A DNA stretch of 22,507 bases from a virus. A program made the position numbers and the translations under genes. A model generated the notes under the pieces. It was not told the origin of the DNA. It saw nothing but the letters and a program-made list of their open reading frames with translations, and did not search any database. Where the stretch lies: the IMG/VR virus record IMGVR_UViG_3300010354_000731, positions 1-22,507 of that record, one strand, 5' to 3'. Shown piece by piece: positions 1-7,133 of the stretch; position 1 is the stretch's first letter; every line of letters begins with the position of its first letter.

Positions 1-79
1 AATAAGTTTTTTAAGTTTACCACCACTCACAATTAGTTTACAAAGTTGATTCCCACCAACCTCAAAAATTTTCGCGGTA

Positions 80-87
80 TATAAATA
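80..87 (+). promoter_or_regulatory. T4-type late promoter box
   Basis: Exact TATAAATA, 16 nt before the ATG at 104. The flank (AAAATTTTCGCGG before the box) is shared with the box at 888. T4 late promoters need only this element, read with gp55, gp33 and gp45, and gp33 is encoded at 17629. The rest of positions 1-103 shows no gene. Confidence 0.75.
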
Positions 88-103
88 CAATTATATAACC
101 CAA

Positions 104-646
104 ATGAAAAGTTTCAAACAATACATTTTAGAATCTGAAGCATATACCCCATACCCGTGGAGACGACAAAACCATGGTGGTTGGTGGCATCCGAGTGGAA
201 ATCATTCCACATGGAAATGGGATATTGATGGTGGGGATTTTCATGTTACTAAAGTTGTTCAGTCTCCACACTTATTTGGATTAAACCACGATGATATTCA
301 TAATATCATCACAAGCAATGATCCACATAATATACAGTGGAGAAAACATTATGGATGGAATGATGAAGATCTTAAGAAAAAATTAGCTGGCGGTATAATT
401 GATCAATATTTTCCAATTGAATCCGCGGCATACGATAGAGGATGGGTTGGTGTTCGTCGTACATCTGGTGTTTTGTCATTAATGGGAAAGGAACATGGGT
501 TAAAGAAAGCTTTGGGTGTCGCATCTTTACATATTCCACCCGAAAACTTAGATACAGAAAAAATTTATATATTTAATGCAAGCAAAGATAAGTATCATGA
601 TCTGATTGGAATTGATCAAATCCATAGGTACATAAAACACGGATAA
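104..646 (+). CDS. Hypothetical protein with capsid-targeting-like N-terminus, paralogue A
   Basis: Function unknown; 180 residues. The N-terminus MKSFKQYILES resembles the T4 internal-protein capsid-targeting sequence (MKTYQEFIAEA) and contains ILE, which fits the gp21 prohead-protease rule [I/L]xE with cleavage after E. Shared blocks with the next gene include PYPW, GWWHP, DFHVT, FGL, IHNIIT/IHDIIT, DRGWV.VR and LHIPP/LHVPP, so the two are tandem paralogues. No Shine-Dalgarno is visible before the ATG, but a late box lies 16 nt upstream. I infer a late, possibly head-packaged protein. The body resembles small hypothetical proteins that I recall from T4-like cyanophages, with no known activity. 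Confidence 0.85.
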   Translation: MKSFKQYILESEAYTPYPWRRQNHGGWWHPSGNHSTWKWDIDGGDFHVTKVVQSPHLFGLNHDDIHNIITSNDPHNIQWRKHYGWNDEDLKKKLAGGIIDQYFPIESAAYDRGWVGVRRTSGVLSLMGKEHGLKKALGVASLHIPPENLDTEKIYIFNASKDKYHDLIGIDQIHRYIKHG

Positions 647-654
647 GTACCTAA

Positions 655-697
655 CCTCAAAATTTTTCTCGGTATAAAAATACTCTCCATAAGTCGA
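655..697 (+). repeat. Duplicated late-promoter region (degenerate box)
   Basis: CTCAAAATTTTTCTCGG then TATAAAAATACTC and CATAAGTCGATG repeats the layout at 870-915 and resembles 60-90. The box at 673-680 reads TATAAAAA rather than TATAAATA. No sizeable ORF follows directly, so it looks like a leftover from the duplication that made the two paralogues, although weak activity is possible. Confidence 0.5.
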
Positions 698-746
698 TGT
701 TAATGGTGTCTTAACATGTTAATGGTATCTTAACAGTATCTTAACA
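698..746 (+). repeat. Tandem repeat of 19 nt, 2.6 copies
   Basis: TGTTAATGGTGTCTTAACA at 698-716 is followed with no gap by TGTTAATGGTATCTTAACA at 717-735, then a truncated GTATCTTAACA at 736-746. Each full unit begins TGTTAA and ends TTAACA, so each is itself an inverted repeat. Likely a protein-binding iteron or a small duplication; function unknown. Confidence 0.8.
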
Positions 747-772
747 ATTGTCTAAATAGATACCCATATCAT

Positions 773-868
773 ATGAAACAAAATAAAAAAAGAATTAAGA
801 AGTATCTAAAAAAAATCAGTAACTTATACTACCTTCTCGTAGACATCTTACAAAGAGATCTTGTGTGA
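773..868 (+). CDS. Possible 31-residue basic peptide
   Basis: ATG to TGA encodes a Lys-rich peptide beginning MKQNKKRIKKYLKKI and then hydrophobic (NLYYLLVDIL). No Shine-Dalgarno is visible. It fills most of the gap between the two paralogues and may be spurious in AT-rich DNA. Confidence 0.25.
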   Translation: MKQNKKRIKKYLKKISNLYYLLVDILQRDLV

Positions 869-887
869 TATAAAAATTTTTGCGATG

Positions 888-895
888 TATAAATA
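888..895 (+). promoter_or_regulatory. T4-type late promoter box
   Basis: Exact TATAAATA, 17 nt before the ATG at 913, nearly the same spacing as at 80-104. Confidence 0.75.
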
Positions 896-912
896 CTCTT
901 TATAAGTCGCAT

Positions 913-1482
913 ATGAAATCTTTTAAGCAATATATTTTAGAGTCAGAACACCAATCATATCCATGGACGCAAAAAGGTCATGCTGGTTGGTGGCATCCTA
1001 CTCAACCGCATATGATATGGAAAGGTGATGGTGATTATGGTAAAACTGATTTTCATGTTACTCAACTTGTGAGAAACCCTCAACATTTTGGATTAACTCA
1101 TCAACACATACATGACATCATCACAGGCACTGATGCTTTAAATAAAAAAGAAAGAAACAGGTTCAATATAAGTGATGATGAACTATTGAAAAGATTAAAC
1201 AATCGAATTATCGATAATTATCGTCCACTTGAAAATGCATTACATGACAGAGGTTGGGTTGCTGTTCGTAATTCTCAAGGAATCCAGATGAATGGTCATG
1301 AACCCGCATTACGACTCGCAGTTAATCACGCTATACTTCATGTTCCTCCAGATAAAGCAGAAGATGTAGGGTTTGTAATGCGCGACATTGGTAATAATAA
1401 AATGTTTTCATTATATGGATCTAGAGAAGCAGAGCGATATGCCAAATATGGACATATTCCTTCGCAAGAGGGTAGGTACTGA
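913..1482 (+). CDS. Hypothetical protein with capsid-targeting-like N-terminus, paralogue B
   Basis: 189 residues. The start at 913 is chosen because it gives MKSFKQYILES, identical to the N-terminus of the gene at 104, and lies right behind the late box; the frame stays open further upstream but would run through the promoter. Conserved blocks SYPW, GWWHP, DFHVTQLV, NPQHFGL, IHDIIT, NRIIDNY, DRGWVAVR and LHVPP align with paralogue A. ILE before the Ser at position 11 fits prohead-protease cleavage. Expected to be late; packaging in the head is inferred. Activity unknown. Confidence 0.85.
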   Translation: MKSFKQYILESEHQSYPWTQKGHAGWWHPTQPHMIWKGDGDYGKTDFHVTQLVRNPQHFGLTHQHIHDIITGTDALNKKERNRFNISDDELLKRLNNRIIDNYRPLENALHDRGWVAVRNSQGIQMNGHEPALRLAVNHAILHVPPDKAEDVGFVMRDIGNNKMFSLYGSREAERYAKYGHIPSQEGRY

Positions 1483-1483
1483 T

Positions 1484-1783
1484 ATGAAATTTTTTCTTTC
1501 TCTCCTTCTCTCTTTATCTTTCTTCGCTTCCAATGGAAACGCAGAGACAATTATAATTCCAGTCCAGGATCTTCTTTATGAAATACCAAACTTTGAAAGT
1601 CCCAAGTATGATCTCAACGCTGGATTGAATGGTCAGTATAGTGTGAGGGAAATACCAAAAGAAAAAAGATCACGAAAAAAAATTGAAGAGAAGATTCGAA
1701 ATATTGTTTATGACTTTTATCCAGATGCAACATCGGTTCGTATCTGGAGAGGAAATGTGATCGTGACTCTTCCGAATTCATAA
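1484..1783 (+). CDS. Small exported protein with signal peptide
   Basis: 99 residues. The start at 1484 gives a clean signal peptide: MKFFLSLLLSLSFFAS, a hydrophobic core, then NGNA before ETIIIPVQDL, consistent with signal peptidase I cleavage after A. A GAGGG stretch sits 14-18 nt upstream, at the end of the previous gene, with a 1-nt gap between genes. The mature part has a basic helix (EKRSRKKIEEKIRN) and a C-terminal strand-like VRIWRGNVIVTLP. I do not recognise a family; I would expect it in the host periplasm or envelope. It stops just before the Pro-rich gene series. Confidence 0.7.
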   Translation: MKFFLSLLLSLSFFASNGNAETIIIPVQDLLYEIPNFESPKYDLNAGLNGQYSVREIPKEKRSRKKIEEKIRNIVYDFYPDATSVRIWRGNVIVTLPNS

Positions 1784-1791
1784 ATAAAAAT

Positions 1792-2526
1792 ATGAAAAGA
1801 TTAAATCCAGTTTATAAAAGCATATTGAATGAAGTTGCAAGAGATGACTTTACTTCTCCATGGATGGATCCAAGGGATCCTAGATATCCTAGACCTTTAT
1901 ATCCAGAATATACAAATCCTTCTACACCCAGACCTCCTTCTACTATAGAACCAAAACCAGGTCCATATGAACCACCACCAGAGATCACTCCAATACGTGG
2001 ACCTGGTGGACGACCTGGAGGGTTCATAGAACCAAAACCAGGTCCATTAGACATGGAATTTTATGATCCAAGAAGACCACTTGGACCAAAACCGCCTCCA
2101 ATTCCACCACCAAAACCACCAACACCTCCATCACAAACAACTCCACCACCAAAACCATGGTGGTGGTTGGGAACGCTTGCTGAATGGATTGCTTGGTGGA
2201 CTTCCGTGATTGCTCCATGGATCTATACACAAGAAATAGGTGGTCAATTGACTCTTCCAGATGGATCAATAATTAATCAAGATGTGGGTGTACAAATCTG
2301 GCCAGATATCGGTGTCGTATTTAATTTTCAACAAGGAGTATATTCATATCCAGATGGTTCTTCATATAATGTTGATACTGGAGTATTTACATTCCCAGAT
2401 GGATCAACACAACAAGGTCTACCCGCTGGATATCCAACACCTGGACATCCAAATGGTCCCCCACCTCCACTTGGTCCAGTTCCTCCCAATACTCCAATAG
2501 ATTTGGGTGGTAATTTTTATCCATAA
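1792..2526 (+). CDS. Pro/Trp-rich hypothetical protein with LNE N-terminus
   Basis: 244 residues. The N-terminus MKRLNPVYKSILNEVARDD contains LNE, fitting the [I/L]xE prohead-protease rule. Residues 20-125 are a Pro-rich stretch with a repeated IEPKPGP (twice) and runs of PPP. Residues about 124-145 are Trp/Ile-rich (WWWLGTLAEWIAWW), possibly membrane-interacting. Then come three PDGS units (LPDGSI, YPDGSS, FPDGST), each followed by strand-like sequence, giving a short beta-repeat. It ends Pro/Gly-rich. CATAAATA (7 of 8 match to the late box) overlaps the upstream stop codon 5 nt before the ATG. Likely virion-associated; activity unknown. Confidence 0.8.
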   Translation: MKRLNPVYKSILNEVARDDFTSPWMDPRDPRYPRPLYPEYTNPSTPRPPSTIEPKPGPYEPPPEITPIRGPGGRPGGFIEPKPGPLDMEFYDPRRPLGPKPPPIPPPKPPTPPSQTTPPPKPWWWLGTLAEWIAWWTSVIAPWIYTQEIGGQLTLPDGSIINQDVGVQIWPDIGVVFNFQQGVYSYPDGSSYNVDTGVFTFPDGSTQQGLPAGYPTPGHPNGPPPPLGPVPPNTPIDLGGNFYP

Positions 2527-2544
2527 ATAATAAAAAGGTTATCC

Positions 2545-3300
2545 ATGAACGAAGATCTCAAAAATCATCTCCGTAGAAAATTATTTGAAGCATTTGAACC
2601 TCCTTGGGCGGGGGATGAAGAAGGGGGTATAGAAGATTTGCCCATCTTTTCTCCAGTTCCAAAGCCTTATATTTTACCAAATGGACAACCTTCATGGTAT
2701 CCTAATCCTTTACCTGGAACCGTTCCTCTATTATCTCCTTTGGATATGAATGATTTTGATAGCCAAACAACTCATATTCTTCAATGGATTAACACTCTAG
2801 ATATCAATGATATAATCACTAGTGAATCATTATTAGACTGGTTGTTGTGGGTTTTTGCAAATAGTAATAATTTAAGTTTGCCTAGTTTCATGAATCCAGA
2901 AATTGAAGATCTTCTTTTTGGCATGGTGAGGGAAAATTTAAATTATAGAGCCATATATTATGATCATATTATCAATCGTTTGAATGCAATGAATAATATG
3001 GACATACAAGATCGAATTCGAAAAATAACTAACTTAATTAATTATATTGAAGCACTTTTGCATAGTATTAATCCATGGACAGAGATGGTTGAATTAGGAA
3101 TTATCGATTGGCCTCATTTGCAACACATGATGCCTTATGGTTGGTATCCTTCAAGTTATGAAGATCAAGAAAACTTTTTCAATAATCCTTACCTACAACC
3201 ATGGCCTGGAATGCCTACCAAAATACCAACAGATATTCCATGGTGGGATGTTAATTTTCCAGAGGATCCCATATTTAATGATGAAGATATGATTGGATAA
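2545..3300 (+). CDS. Trp/Pro-rich hypothetical protein with LFE N-terminus
   Basis: 251 residues. The N-terminus MNEDLKNHLRRKLFEAF is an amphipathic helix, very similar to MKEELKEHLRRKLNQ at 3323, and contains LFE before A, a good prohead-protease site. An AAAAAGG stretch lies upstream of the ATG, and ATAAATA overlaps the previous stop. After an acidic/Pro segment the middle (residues about 70-180) is predicted helical; the C-terminus is rich in Trp, Pro and Asp. No family recognised. It belongs to the same operon-like series as its neighbours (spacing 18-22 nt). Confidence 0.8.
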   Translation: MNEDLKNHLRRKLFEAFEPPWAGDEEGGIEDLPIFSPVPKPYILPNGQPSWYPNPLPGTVPLLSPLDMNDFDSQTTHILQWINTLDINDIITSESLLDWLLWVFANSNNLSLPSFMNPEIEDLLFGMVRENLNYRAIYYDHIINRLNAMNNMDIQDRIRKITNLINYIEALLHSINPWTEMVELGIIDWPHLQHMMPYGWYPSSYEDQENFFNNPYLQPWPGMPTKIPTDIPWWDVNFPEDPIFNDEDMIG

Positions 3301-3322
3301 ATAAATAAAGAAAGACAAAAAA

Positions 3323-3637
3323 ATGAAAGAAGAATTAAAAGAACATCTCCGTAGAAAATTAAATCAAAGTATTTTAAATGAAGTATCTTTACATCAAGAT
3401 GATCGTATTGAGGTATATCGCGATAGTCCAATAGAGCCACGAGGAGAAACATCACCAGTACCTTCATTAAATCCATTTTCTCAACAATATTATAATCAAG
3501 ATATTAGGCAACTTCTTCAATGGTATTATCAAAATGATCCACTTACTGTTCCTAGAATTATTAGGAATCTTCAACAAGGATATCCATGGTGGCATGGTAT
3601 TCATCCAAGTGCATGGCCACCAGAGTTTCGAAGATAA
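3323..3637 (+). CDS. Small Pro-rich hypothetical protein with LNE N-terminus
   Basis: 104 residues. MKEELKEHLRRKLNQSILNEV combines the helix seen at 2545 with the SILNEV seen at 1792, so the N-termini of three neighbouring genes look shuffled or duplicated. LNE fits the prohead-protease rule. The remainder has Pro-rich and Tyr/Gln-rich parts (FSQQYYNQDIRQLLQWYYQ) and a Trp/His/Pro C-terminus (YPWWHGIHPSAWPP). No family recognised. Confidence 0.75.
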   Translation: MKEELKEHLRRKLNQSILNEVSLHQDDRIEVYRDSPIEPRGETSPVPSLNPFSQQYYNQDIRQLLQWYYQNDPLTVPRIIRNLQQGYPWWHGIHPSAWPPEFRR

Positions 3638-3655
3638 TTAAAAACAAAATCTATC

Positions 3656-4240
3656 ATGAAAAAATTATACGAACACATTCTCGAAAGACATCGTTTAAAG
3701 CAATTAAACGAAAAAACTGATTGGAAAATGGGTCCACGGCATTGGGATATGGATGATCCTATTGTAAAACCAACACCAAGGAATCCATTAACACCATTTC
3801 TTCCTCCATTTACTAATCAACCAAGTCCAACATTTGTTAATCAACCTGTTCCTCGTGGAGCACAACCACCAACTTCTCCTATTTCTCCTTTTATGCCTAA
3901 TAGACCAGTAGCATTACCAGCAGATGCTATGCCAGGTCTTCAACCTTCTCCAGATGGATATTGGTATCCCCCAGATGCAAATAATCCAAATTTACCAGAT
4001 CCTTTTTGGTGGTGGGATAGAGGAAATAATACATGGAAACTACTTACTAGAACAGATACGGGTGGTGGTTTATTTAGATGGGAAGTTAGGGCAACTAGTG
4101 TATTAGTTTTCCCAGCCAGACCAGGTGATTACTTCTGGAATCCACAAACTGGACAACTCGTACCGTATGGGGGTGTTGGGTTCCCCATCGATGTTATGTG
4201 GGCATGGAGACACGGAATGATGGTTCCTTACATACACTAA
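3656..4240 (+). CDS. Pro-rich hypothetical protein with ILE/LNE N-terminus
   Basis: 194 residues. The N-terminus MKKLYEHILERHRLKQLNEK carries two [I/L]xE sites (ILE and LNE). Residues 35-95 are Pro-rich (repeated TNQP/VNQP), followed by SPDGYWYPPDANNP and a Trp-rich segment (DPFWWWDRGNNTWKLL). The C-terminal half has strand-like Val/Phe-rich sequence with FPARPGDYFWNPQTGQLVPYG. Last of the plus-strand series; it meets the minus-strand gene at 4271 across a shared terminator. Composition suggests a structural or packaged protein; activity unknown. Confidence 0.8.
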   Translation: MKKLYEHILERHRLKQLNEKTDWKMGPRHWDMDDPIVKPTPRNPLTPFLPPFTNQPSPTFVNQPVPRGAQPPTSPISPFMPNRPVALPADAMPGLQPSPDGYWYPPDANNPNLPDPFWWWDRGNNTWKLLTRTDTGGGLFRWEVRATSVLVFPARPGDYFWNPQTGQLVPYGGVGFPIDVMWAWRHGMMVPYIH

Positions 4241-4248
4241 AAAACAAA

Positions 4249-4268
4249 ACCCCCGAAAGGGGGTTTGT
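4249..4268. terminator. Bidirectional intrinsic terminator
   Basis: AACCCCC, loop GAAA, GGGGGTT, with A-runs on the left and T-rich sequence on the right, between two convergent genes. It can end transcription from both sides. Confidence 0.85.
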
Positions 4269-4270
4269 TA

Positions 4271-5086
4271 TTATTCGGTTTGTCCTTGATAATTATAATT
4301 ATCTCCCATCATATCATCAGTTTCATTTGGATCTTCTTGTTCGTATGGTATACTAGACTGACCAGGAAGAGCATGATTTGTTGGATCAAGATAATTTTTA
4401 ATATGTGGAAGAGAATCGGAATGTAATCCCATGTGAGCAAGACGATTGTGAATGTCAGTTGTTCTTTCTCTAAACGCAGCAAAAGTTGCCATTCTTCCTA
4501 AATTTACTTTATTTTGGTCGGCATCTTTTTCTTGCTTTTGTTGCCAAAGTTCATACCAATTCTTTCCTTGATCTGGATTACTTGTAGTAAGTTTCCAATC
4601 TTGCATGGACTGGAATACTTTGTCAAATTCTTTTTGTAAGTTTTGATCTTGATTAAGGAGATACATTGCAGGATGCATTTTAACCTGATTGATTAAATGA
4701 TCTGTTTTATCTTTTTGTGGTTGTGCTTGTGGATTCTGTTGCATCTTCTTTTGCATTTCTTCTGGAGATGCTATTTCAACACCATATGCTTTTGCTAGGT
4801 TTGTAATAAAATTCTTGGAATCTTTTTGAATCTTAAATCCACCACCACCTTGTACTAATCCATCGTCGCTTTGTTTACCAGGATCTAATGCTGATTGATA
4901 TGGACTATATAATGATCTTTGTACGTACATTGGCATCGTATCAGGATGAAGACCATATATGTAACCTTTTCCAGTAGACATATTTGATAATATATTAAAA
5001 GTAGAGGTTCCTATTATTTCATTAGGAACATCTAATTCTGGACCCAAAGGATTTGATTCTTTAAGATATTGTTTAAAACTTTTCAT
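4271..5086 (-). CDS. Hypothetical protein with capsid-targeting-like N-terminus (MKSFKQYLKES)
   Basis: 271 residues. The start at 5086 gives MKSFKQYLKES, nearly identical to the start of the genes at 104 and 913, with LKE fitting the prohead-protease rule. A longer reading back to 5140 adds a hydrophobic leader that lacks this motif and overlaps the opposite-strand promoter, so I reject it. The body is hydrophilic and Gln/Asp/Asn-rich, with QNPQAQPQKDK at about 120-130 and likely helical segments; the C-terminus is acidic (EQEDPNETDD). No Shine-Dalgarno is visible. Candidate packaged protein; activity unknown. Confidence 0.8.
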   Translation of the reverse strand: MKSFKQYLKESNPLGPELDVPNEIIGTSTFNILSNMSTGKGYIYGLHPDTMPMYVQRSLYSPYQSALDPGKQSDDGLVQGGGGFKIQKDSKNFITNLAKAYGVEIASPEEMQKKMQQNPQAQPQKDKTDHLINQVKMHPAMYLLNQDQNLQKEFDKVFQSMQDWKLTTSNPDQGKNWYELWQQKQEKDADQNKVNLGRMATFAAFRERTTDIHNRLAHMGLHSDSLPHIKNYLDPTNHALPGQSSIPYEQEDPNETDDMMGDNYNYQGQTE

Positions 5087-5125
5087 TATATAATATGTAT
5101 ATAATAAAAACAGTGGCATAGGGTC

Positions 5126-5153
5126 TTGACATATATACAACGGATGGTATAAT
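5126..5153 (+). promoter_or_regulatory. Sigma70-type promoter for the acidic-protein operon
   Basis: TTGACA at 5126-5131, 16-nt spacer, TATAAT at 5148-5153. CTTGACA plus GGTATAAT recurs at several other promoters in the window. Confidence 0.85.
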
Positions 5154-5170
5154 ACTTCACGGAGTCAAAA

Positions 5171-5494
5171 ATGCTCAACAGAAAAAATAATGAAGACATT
5201 GATAATATTATTTTTGTAATCGATCAAGATAAATATGACGATAAAGATTTTGAAGAGGAAGAGTTTGAAGACATCGAAGAGGAAGACCTTGACGATGACG
5301 ACGATGACTGGGATGATGAAGACGAGTGGGACGATGATGAAGATCTTTTAGGCGATGACGAAGAAGACTTTATCGATGATGACGAAGATGAATTTGATGA
5401 TGACGATGAAGATTATGATGACGAAGAATACGACGACGATCAGCATCAAGATTATGAGTTCGAATCAGACGATGAAGATGAACTAGATGCATGA
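5171..5494 (+). CDS. Hyperacidic Asp/Glu-rich protein
   Basis: 107 residues. Apart from the first 20 residues, nearly everything is Asp, Glu, Tyr or Trp, with runs such as DDDDDDWDDEDEWDDDED. The start is supported by GGAG 7 nt upstream and the strong promoter at 5126. It is the first gene of a three-gene unit with overlaps (next ATG at 5491 inside its stop region). Such extreme negative charge is compatible with a DNA mimic that titrates host DNA-binding proteins, or with a metal-ion or histone-like-protein binder; this is inference only. No domain recognised. Confidence 0.85.
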   Translation: MLNRKNNEDIDNIIFVIDQDKYDDKDFEEEEFEDIEEEDLDDDDDDWDDEDEWDDDEDLLGDDEEDFIDDDEDEFDDDDEDYDDEEYDDDQHQDYEFESDDEDELDA

Positions 5495-5724
5495 ATAAAA
5501 AAATGACTATCTCCAAGCAAATTATTAATTGTTATGAATACGTGGAATTTGCAGAAAAAGCAGCAGCAAATGGTGCTTACGGAGATAGCACTCGTTATTG
5601 GAAACGAGCAGTAGAGATTGCAATCAAATTACTAGATGACAACGCCCATGGTAGTTTTCTAGACGACGAATATAAGTTTTTAAAAGACGTTTCAAAACAC
5701 TTTAAGGATGAGGAATTTTTTTGA
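5491..5724 (+). CDS. Small hypothetical helical protein
   Basis: 77 residues; its ATG overlaps the stop of the acidic protein (ATGA), implying translational coupling. The sequence is mostly helical (CYEYVEFAEKAAANGAYGDSTRYWKRAVEIAIKLLDD), reminiscent of a single TPR-like hairpin, with an acidic/Phe C-terminus. No family recognised. Confidence 0.8.
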   Translation: MNKKMTISKQIINCYEYVEFAEKAAANGAYGDSTRYWKRAVEIAIKLLDDNAHGSFLDDEYKFLKDVSKHFKDEEFF

Positions 5725-6107
5725 TGAGTAAGCGAACAAATACTATTGAAGTTTTTCTAAATGAAGAGTATGGATACAAGACGTGGATCTGGACTCCAAA
5801 TATGACAGAAGATGAATTCGTGTCATGGTGGGAGAATCTTTCAGAATCCGATATTATCAAATATTACTTCAATATCAACGCACTTCCAGGAACTCTTAAA
5901 GAGTACAAGGATGAAACTCGCGGAACCGCGTTGCGTAGAGAGTATGGAGATCCAACTTCATATCGTCCACAATATTACTGCCACTTTCATGATGTAGAAG
6001 ATTCTTATATTTGCATTGAGAATGCAACTTATCGATTTAAGAATCGTTCACGATATGATTGGAAAGATAACTGGGTAGATTATCAGATTGCCAAGTCTAG
6101 ATCTTAA
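5724..6107 (+). CDS. Conserved-looking hypothetical protein
   Basis: 127 residues. The start ATG at 5724 overlaps the upstream stop (TGATG); a TTG one codon earlier is also in frame. Trp/Tyr-rich, with WIWTPNMTEDEFVSWWENL near residue 20 and C-terminal YRFKNRSRYDWKDNWVDYQI. Third gene of the 5126 operon. It ends in a 3-nt overlap with the convergent gene at 6104. Function unknown. Confidence 0.8.
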   Translation: MSKRTNTIEVFLNEEYGYKTWIWTPNMTEDEFVSWWENLSESDIIKYYFNINALPGTLKEYKDETRGTALRREYGDPTSYRPQYYCHFHDVEDSYICIENATYRFKNRSRYDWKDNWVDYQIAKSRS

Positions 6108-6355
6108 GGAAGAAACCCAAGAACATTACCCGATGTTGGTCGAATACTGCTGCAGTTTACTGGAATAATTTGTCCAACCGCCATGCTTATTCCAATATCT
6201 CCACCTCTTACTCCAAGTTGATTGTAAATAAAAGGACCAGAAATTGTTACAGTTTGCGCAGCAGTATGTACATTTTGAATTCCGACGAATCCACTATCAC
6301 TGGTATATCCAGCAGCGGTAGTAATTAATTTTGCCTTCTTATATGCTTCTGCCAT
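6104..6355 (-). CDS. Small probable virion structural protein
   Basis: 83 residues. Composition (Gly, Ser, Thr, Ile, Val rich; GFVGIQNVHTAAQTVTISGPF) and predicted beta strands resemble small head-decoration or fibre-type phage proteins. GGAG sits 7 nt before the ATG. It is transcribed away from the gene at 6384, with an AT-rich divergent gap containing TATATAATTATATA. No named family recognised. Confidence 0.7.
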   Translation of the reverse strand: MAEAYKKAKLITTAAGYTSDSGFVGIQNVHTAAQTVTISGPFIYNQLGVRGGDIGISMAVGQIIPVNCSSIRPTSGNVLGFLP

Positions 6356-6383
6356 TTAAGTTCTCCATAATATATAATTATAT

Positions 6384-6602
6384 ATGAAAGAATCTAATTG
6401 GCAAGAACTTGACTTTAAGGTGGCAAGCGACTATACTCATGGAAGTCCAGAATATTACAGAACTTTGCTTCGTCAAATGATTAATATTCCAAGATATCTT
6501 CCTGGAGAAAAAAATGATATTTCAAGAGAAAAATATAAATCGTCAATTACTTCTAAAGTATCTGGTAGAGGGAACATGTCAGGTTTCTTTCACAAAGGTT
6601 AA
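6384..6602 (+). CDS. Small hypothetical protein overlapping the next gene
   Basis: 72 residues; ATG at 6384 without a clear Shine-Dalgarno. The first 50 residues (MKESNWQELDFKVASDYTHG and on) look like a real hydrophilic protein. The last 30 codons overlap the gene at 6514 in a different frame (+1). It may be a complete short protein, or the last codons may be incidental. Confidence 0.55.
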   Translation: MKESNWQELDFKVASDYTHGSPEYYRTLLRQMINIPRYLPGEKNDISREKYKSSITSKVSGRGNMSGFFHKG

Positions 6603-6999
6603 AGATAATACAAATCGTGTTCTTCTTTGTACATTAAATCCAAATACTTTACCAGCAAAATTTACAAAGGCAGCAGAAACCGCTTTAAAACCATCGGAAG
6701 ATGAAGATCTACTTCCTGTATGGGATGTTATCGATAACAAATGGAAAAGTTTTAGAATTTCTAAAGTGAATTCATTTCGTACACCAGATGAACTCACTAA
6801 GCAGGATAAGTCTGGTCAAGATATAGATTCTAAACAATCACAAGAACTTAAAGCAAGAAAAGAAAAAGCAAAGAAGAGATTTGAAGAACGTGTTCAACAA
6901 CAAAAAGAACAAGCAGAACAGTCTAAGAAAAATCTAGAAGAAGCAAGAAACATTATTAATAGAATTCGAAGTGGAGATCGTAACAATGGGAAAGAATAA
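6514..6999 (+). CDS. SH3-like fold phage protein with coiled-coil C-terminus
   Basis: 161 residues. The start is supported by GGAG 6 nt upstream (6504-6507). Residues about 20-85 (EGTCQVSFTKVKDNTNRVLLCTLNP, then PVWDVIDNKWKSFRISKV; shown here in parts) match a small beta-barrel family common in T4-like phages, in which a Thr/Lys-containing strand precedes CTLN and a later W.fR motif. Residues about 105-150 form a charged coiled coil (Glu/Lys/Gln/Ala repeats). It overlaps the 6384 gene by 89 nt and the next small gene by 14 nt. Exact role unknown. Confidence 0.75.
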   Translation: MIFQEKNINRQLLLKYLVEGTCQVSFTKVKDNTNRVLLCTLNPNTLPAKFTKAAETALKPSEDEDLLPVWDVIDNKWKSFRISKVNSFRTPDELTKQDKSGQDIDSKQSQELKARKEKAKKRFEERVQQQKEQAEQSKKNLEEARNIINRIRSGDRNNGKE

Positions 7000-7132
7000 T
7001 ACAAACAATCGTGGATTTAGTTCAAACGCAATGCGAAAGCGTAAGCATGAAATTTTTATGAAGACTCTCAATCGCAAAGCAAATCATGAAGGTACATCTA
7101 AAAGATCACAACGAGTGAACGGAAAGGTTTAA
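6986..7132 (+). CDS. Small basic hypothetical protein (48 aa)
   Basis: MGKNNTNNRGFSSNAMRKRK and on: very basic, Asn/Arg/Lys-rich. GTGGAG lies about 10 nt upstream, inside the end of the preceding gene (14-nt overlap). It stops 1 nt before the next ATG. Likely RNA- or DNA-binding by composition only. Confidence 0.65.
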   Translation: MGKNNTNNRGFSSNAMRKRKHEIFMKTLNRKANHEGTSKRSQRVNGKV

Positions 7133-7133
7133 T

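Noticed and set aside
698-746. Possible CRISPR array
   Set aside because: Units of 19 nt abut directly with no spacers, only 2.6 copies, and no cas genes nearby.
1812-2269. Minus-strand ORFs across the Pro-rich gene
   Set aside because: They are Gly- or Val/Leu-biased mirrors of Pro codons, without start signals; shadows of the plus-strand gene.
4271-5140. Longer start at 5140 for the minus-strand protein
   Set aside because: The start at 5086 gives the MKSFKQY N-terminus shared with other genes; the extension overlaps the promoter for 5171.
6384-6999. One gene broken by a frameshift
   Set aside because: The downstream ORF has its own Shine-Dalgarno and a natural N-terminus (LLKYLVEGTCQVSF), so two overlapping genes are more likely.
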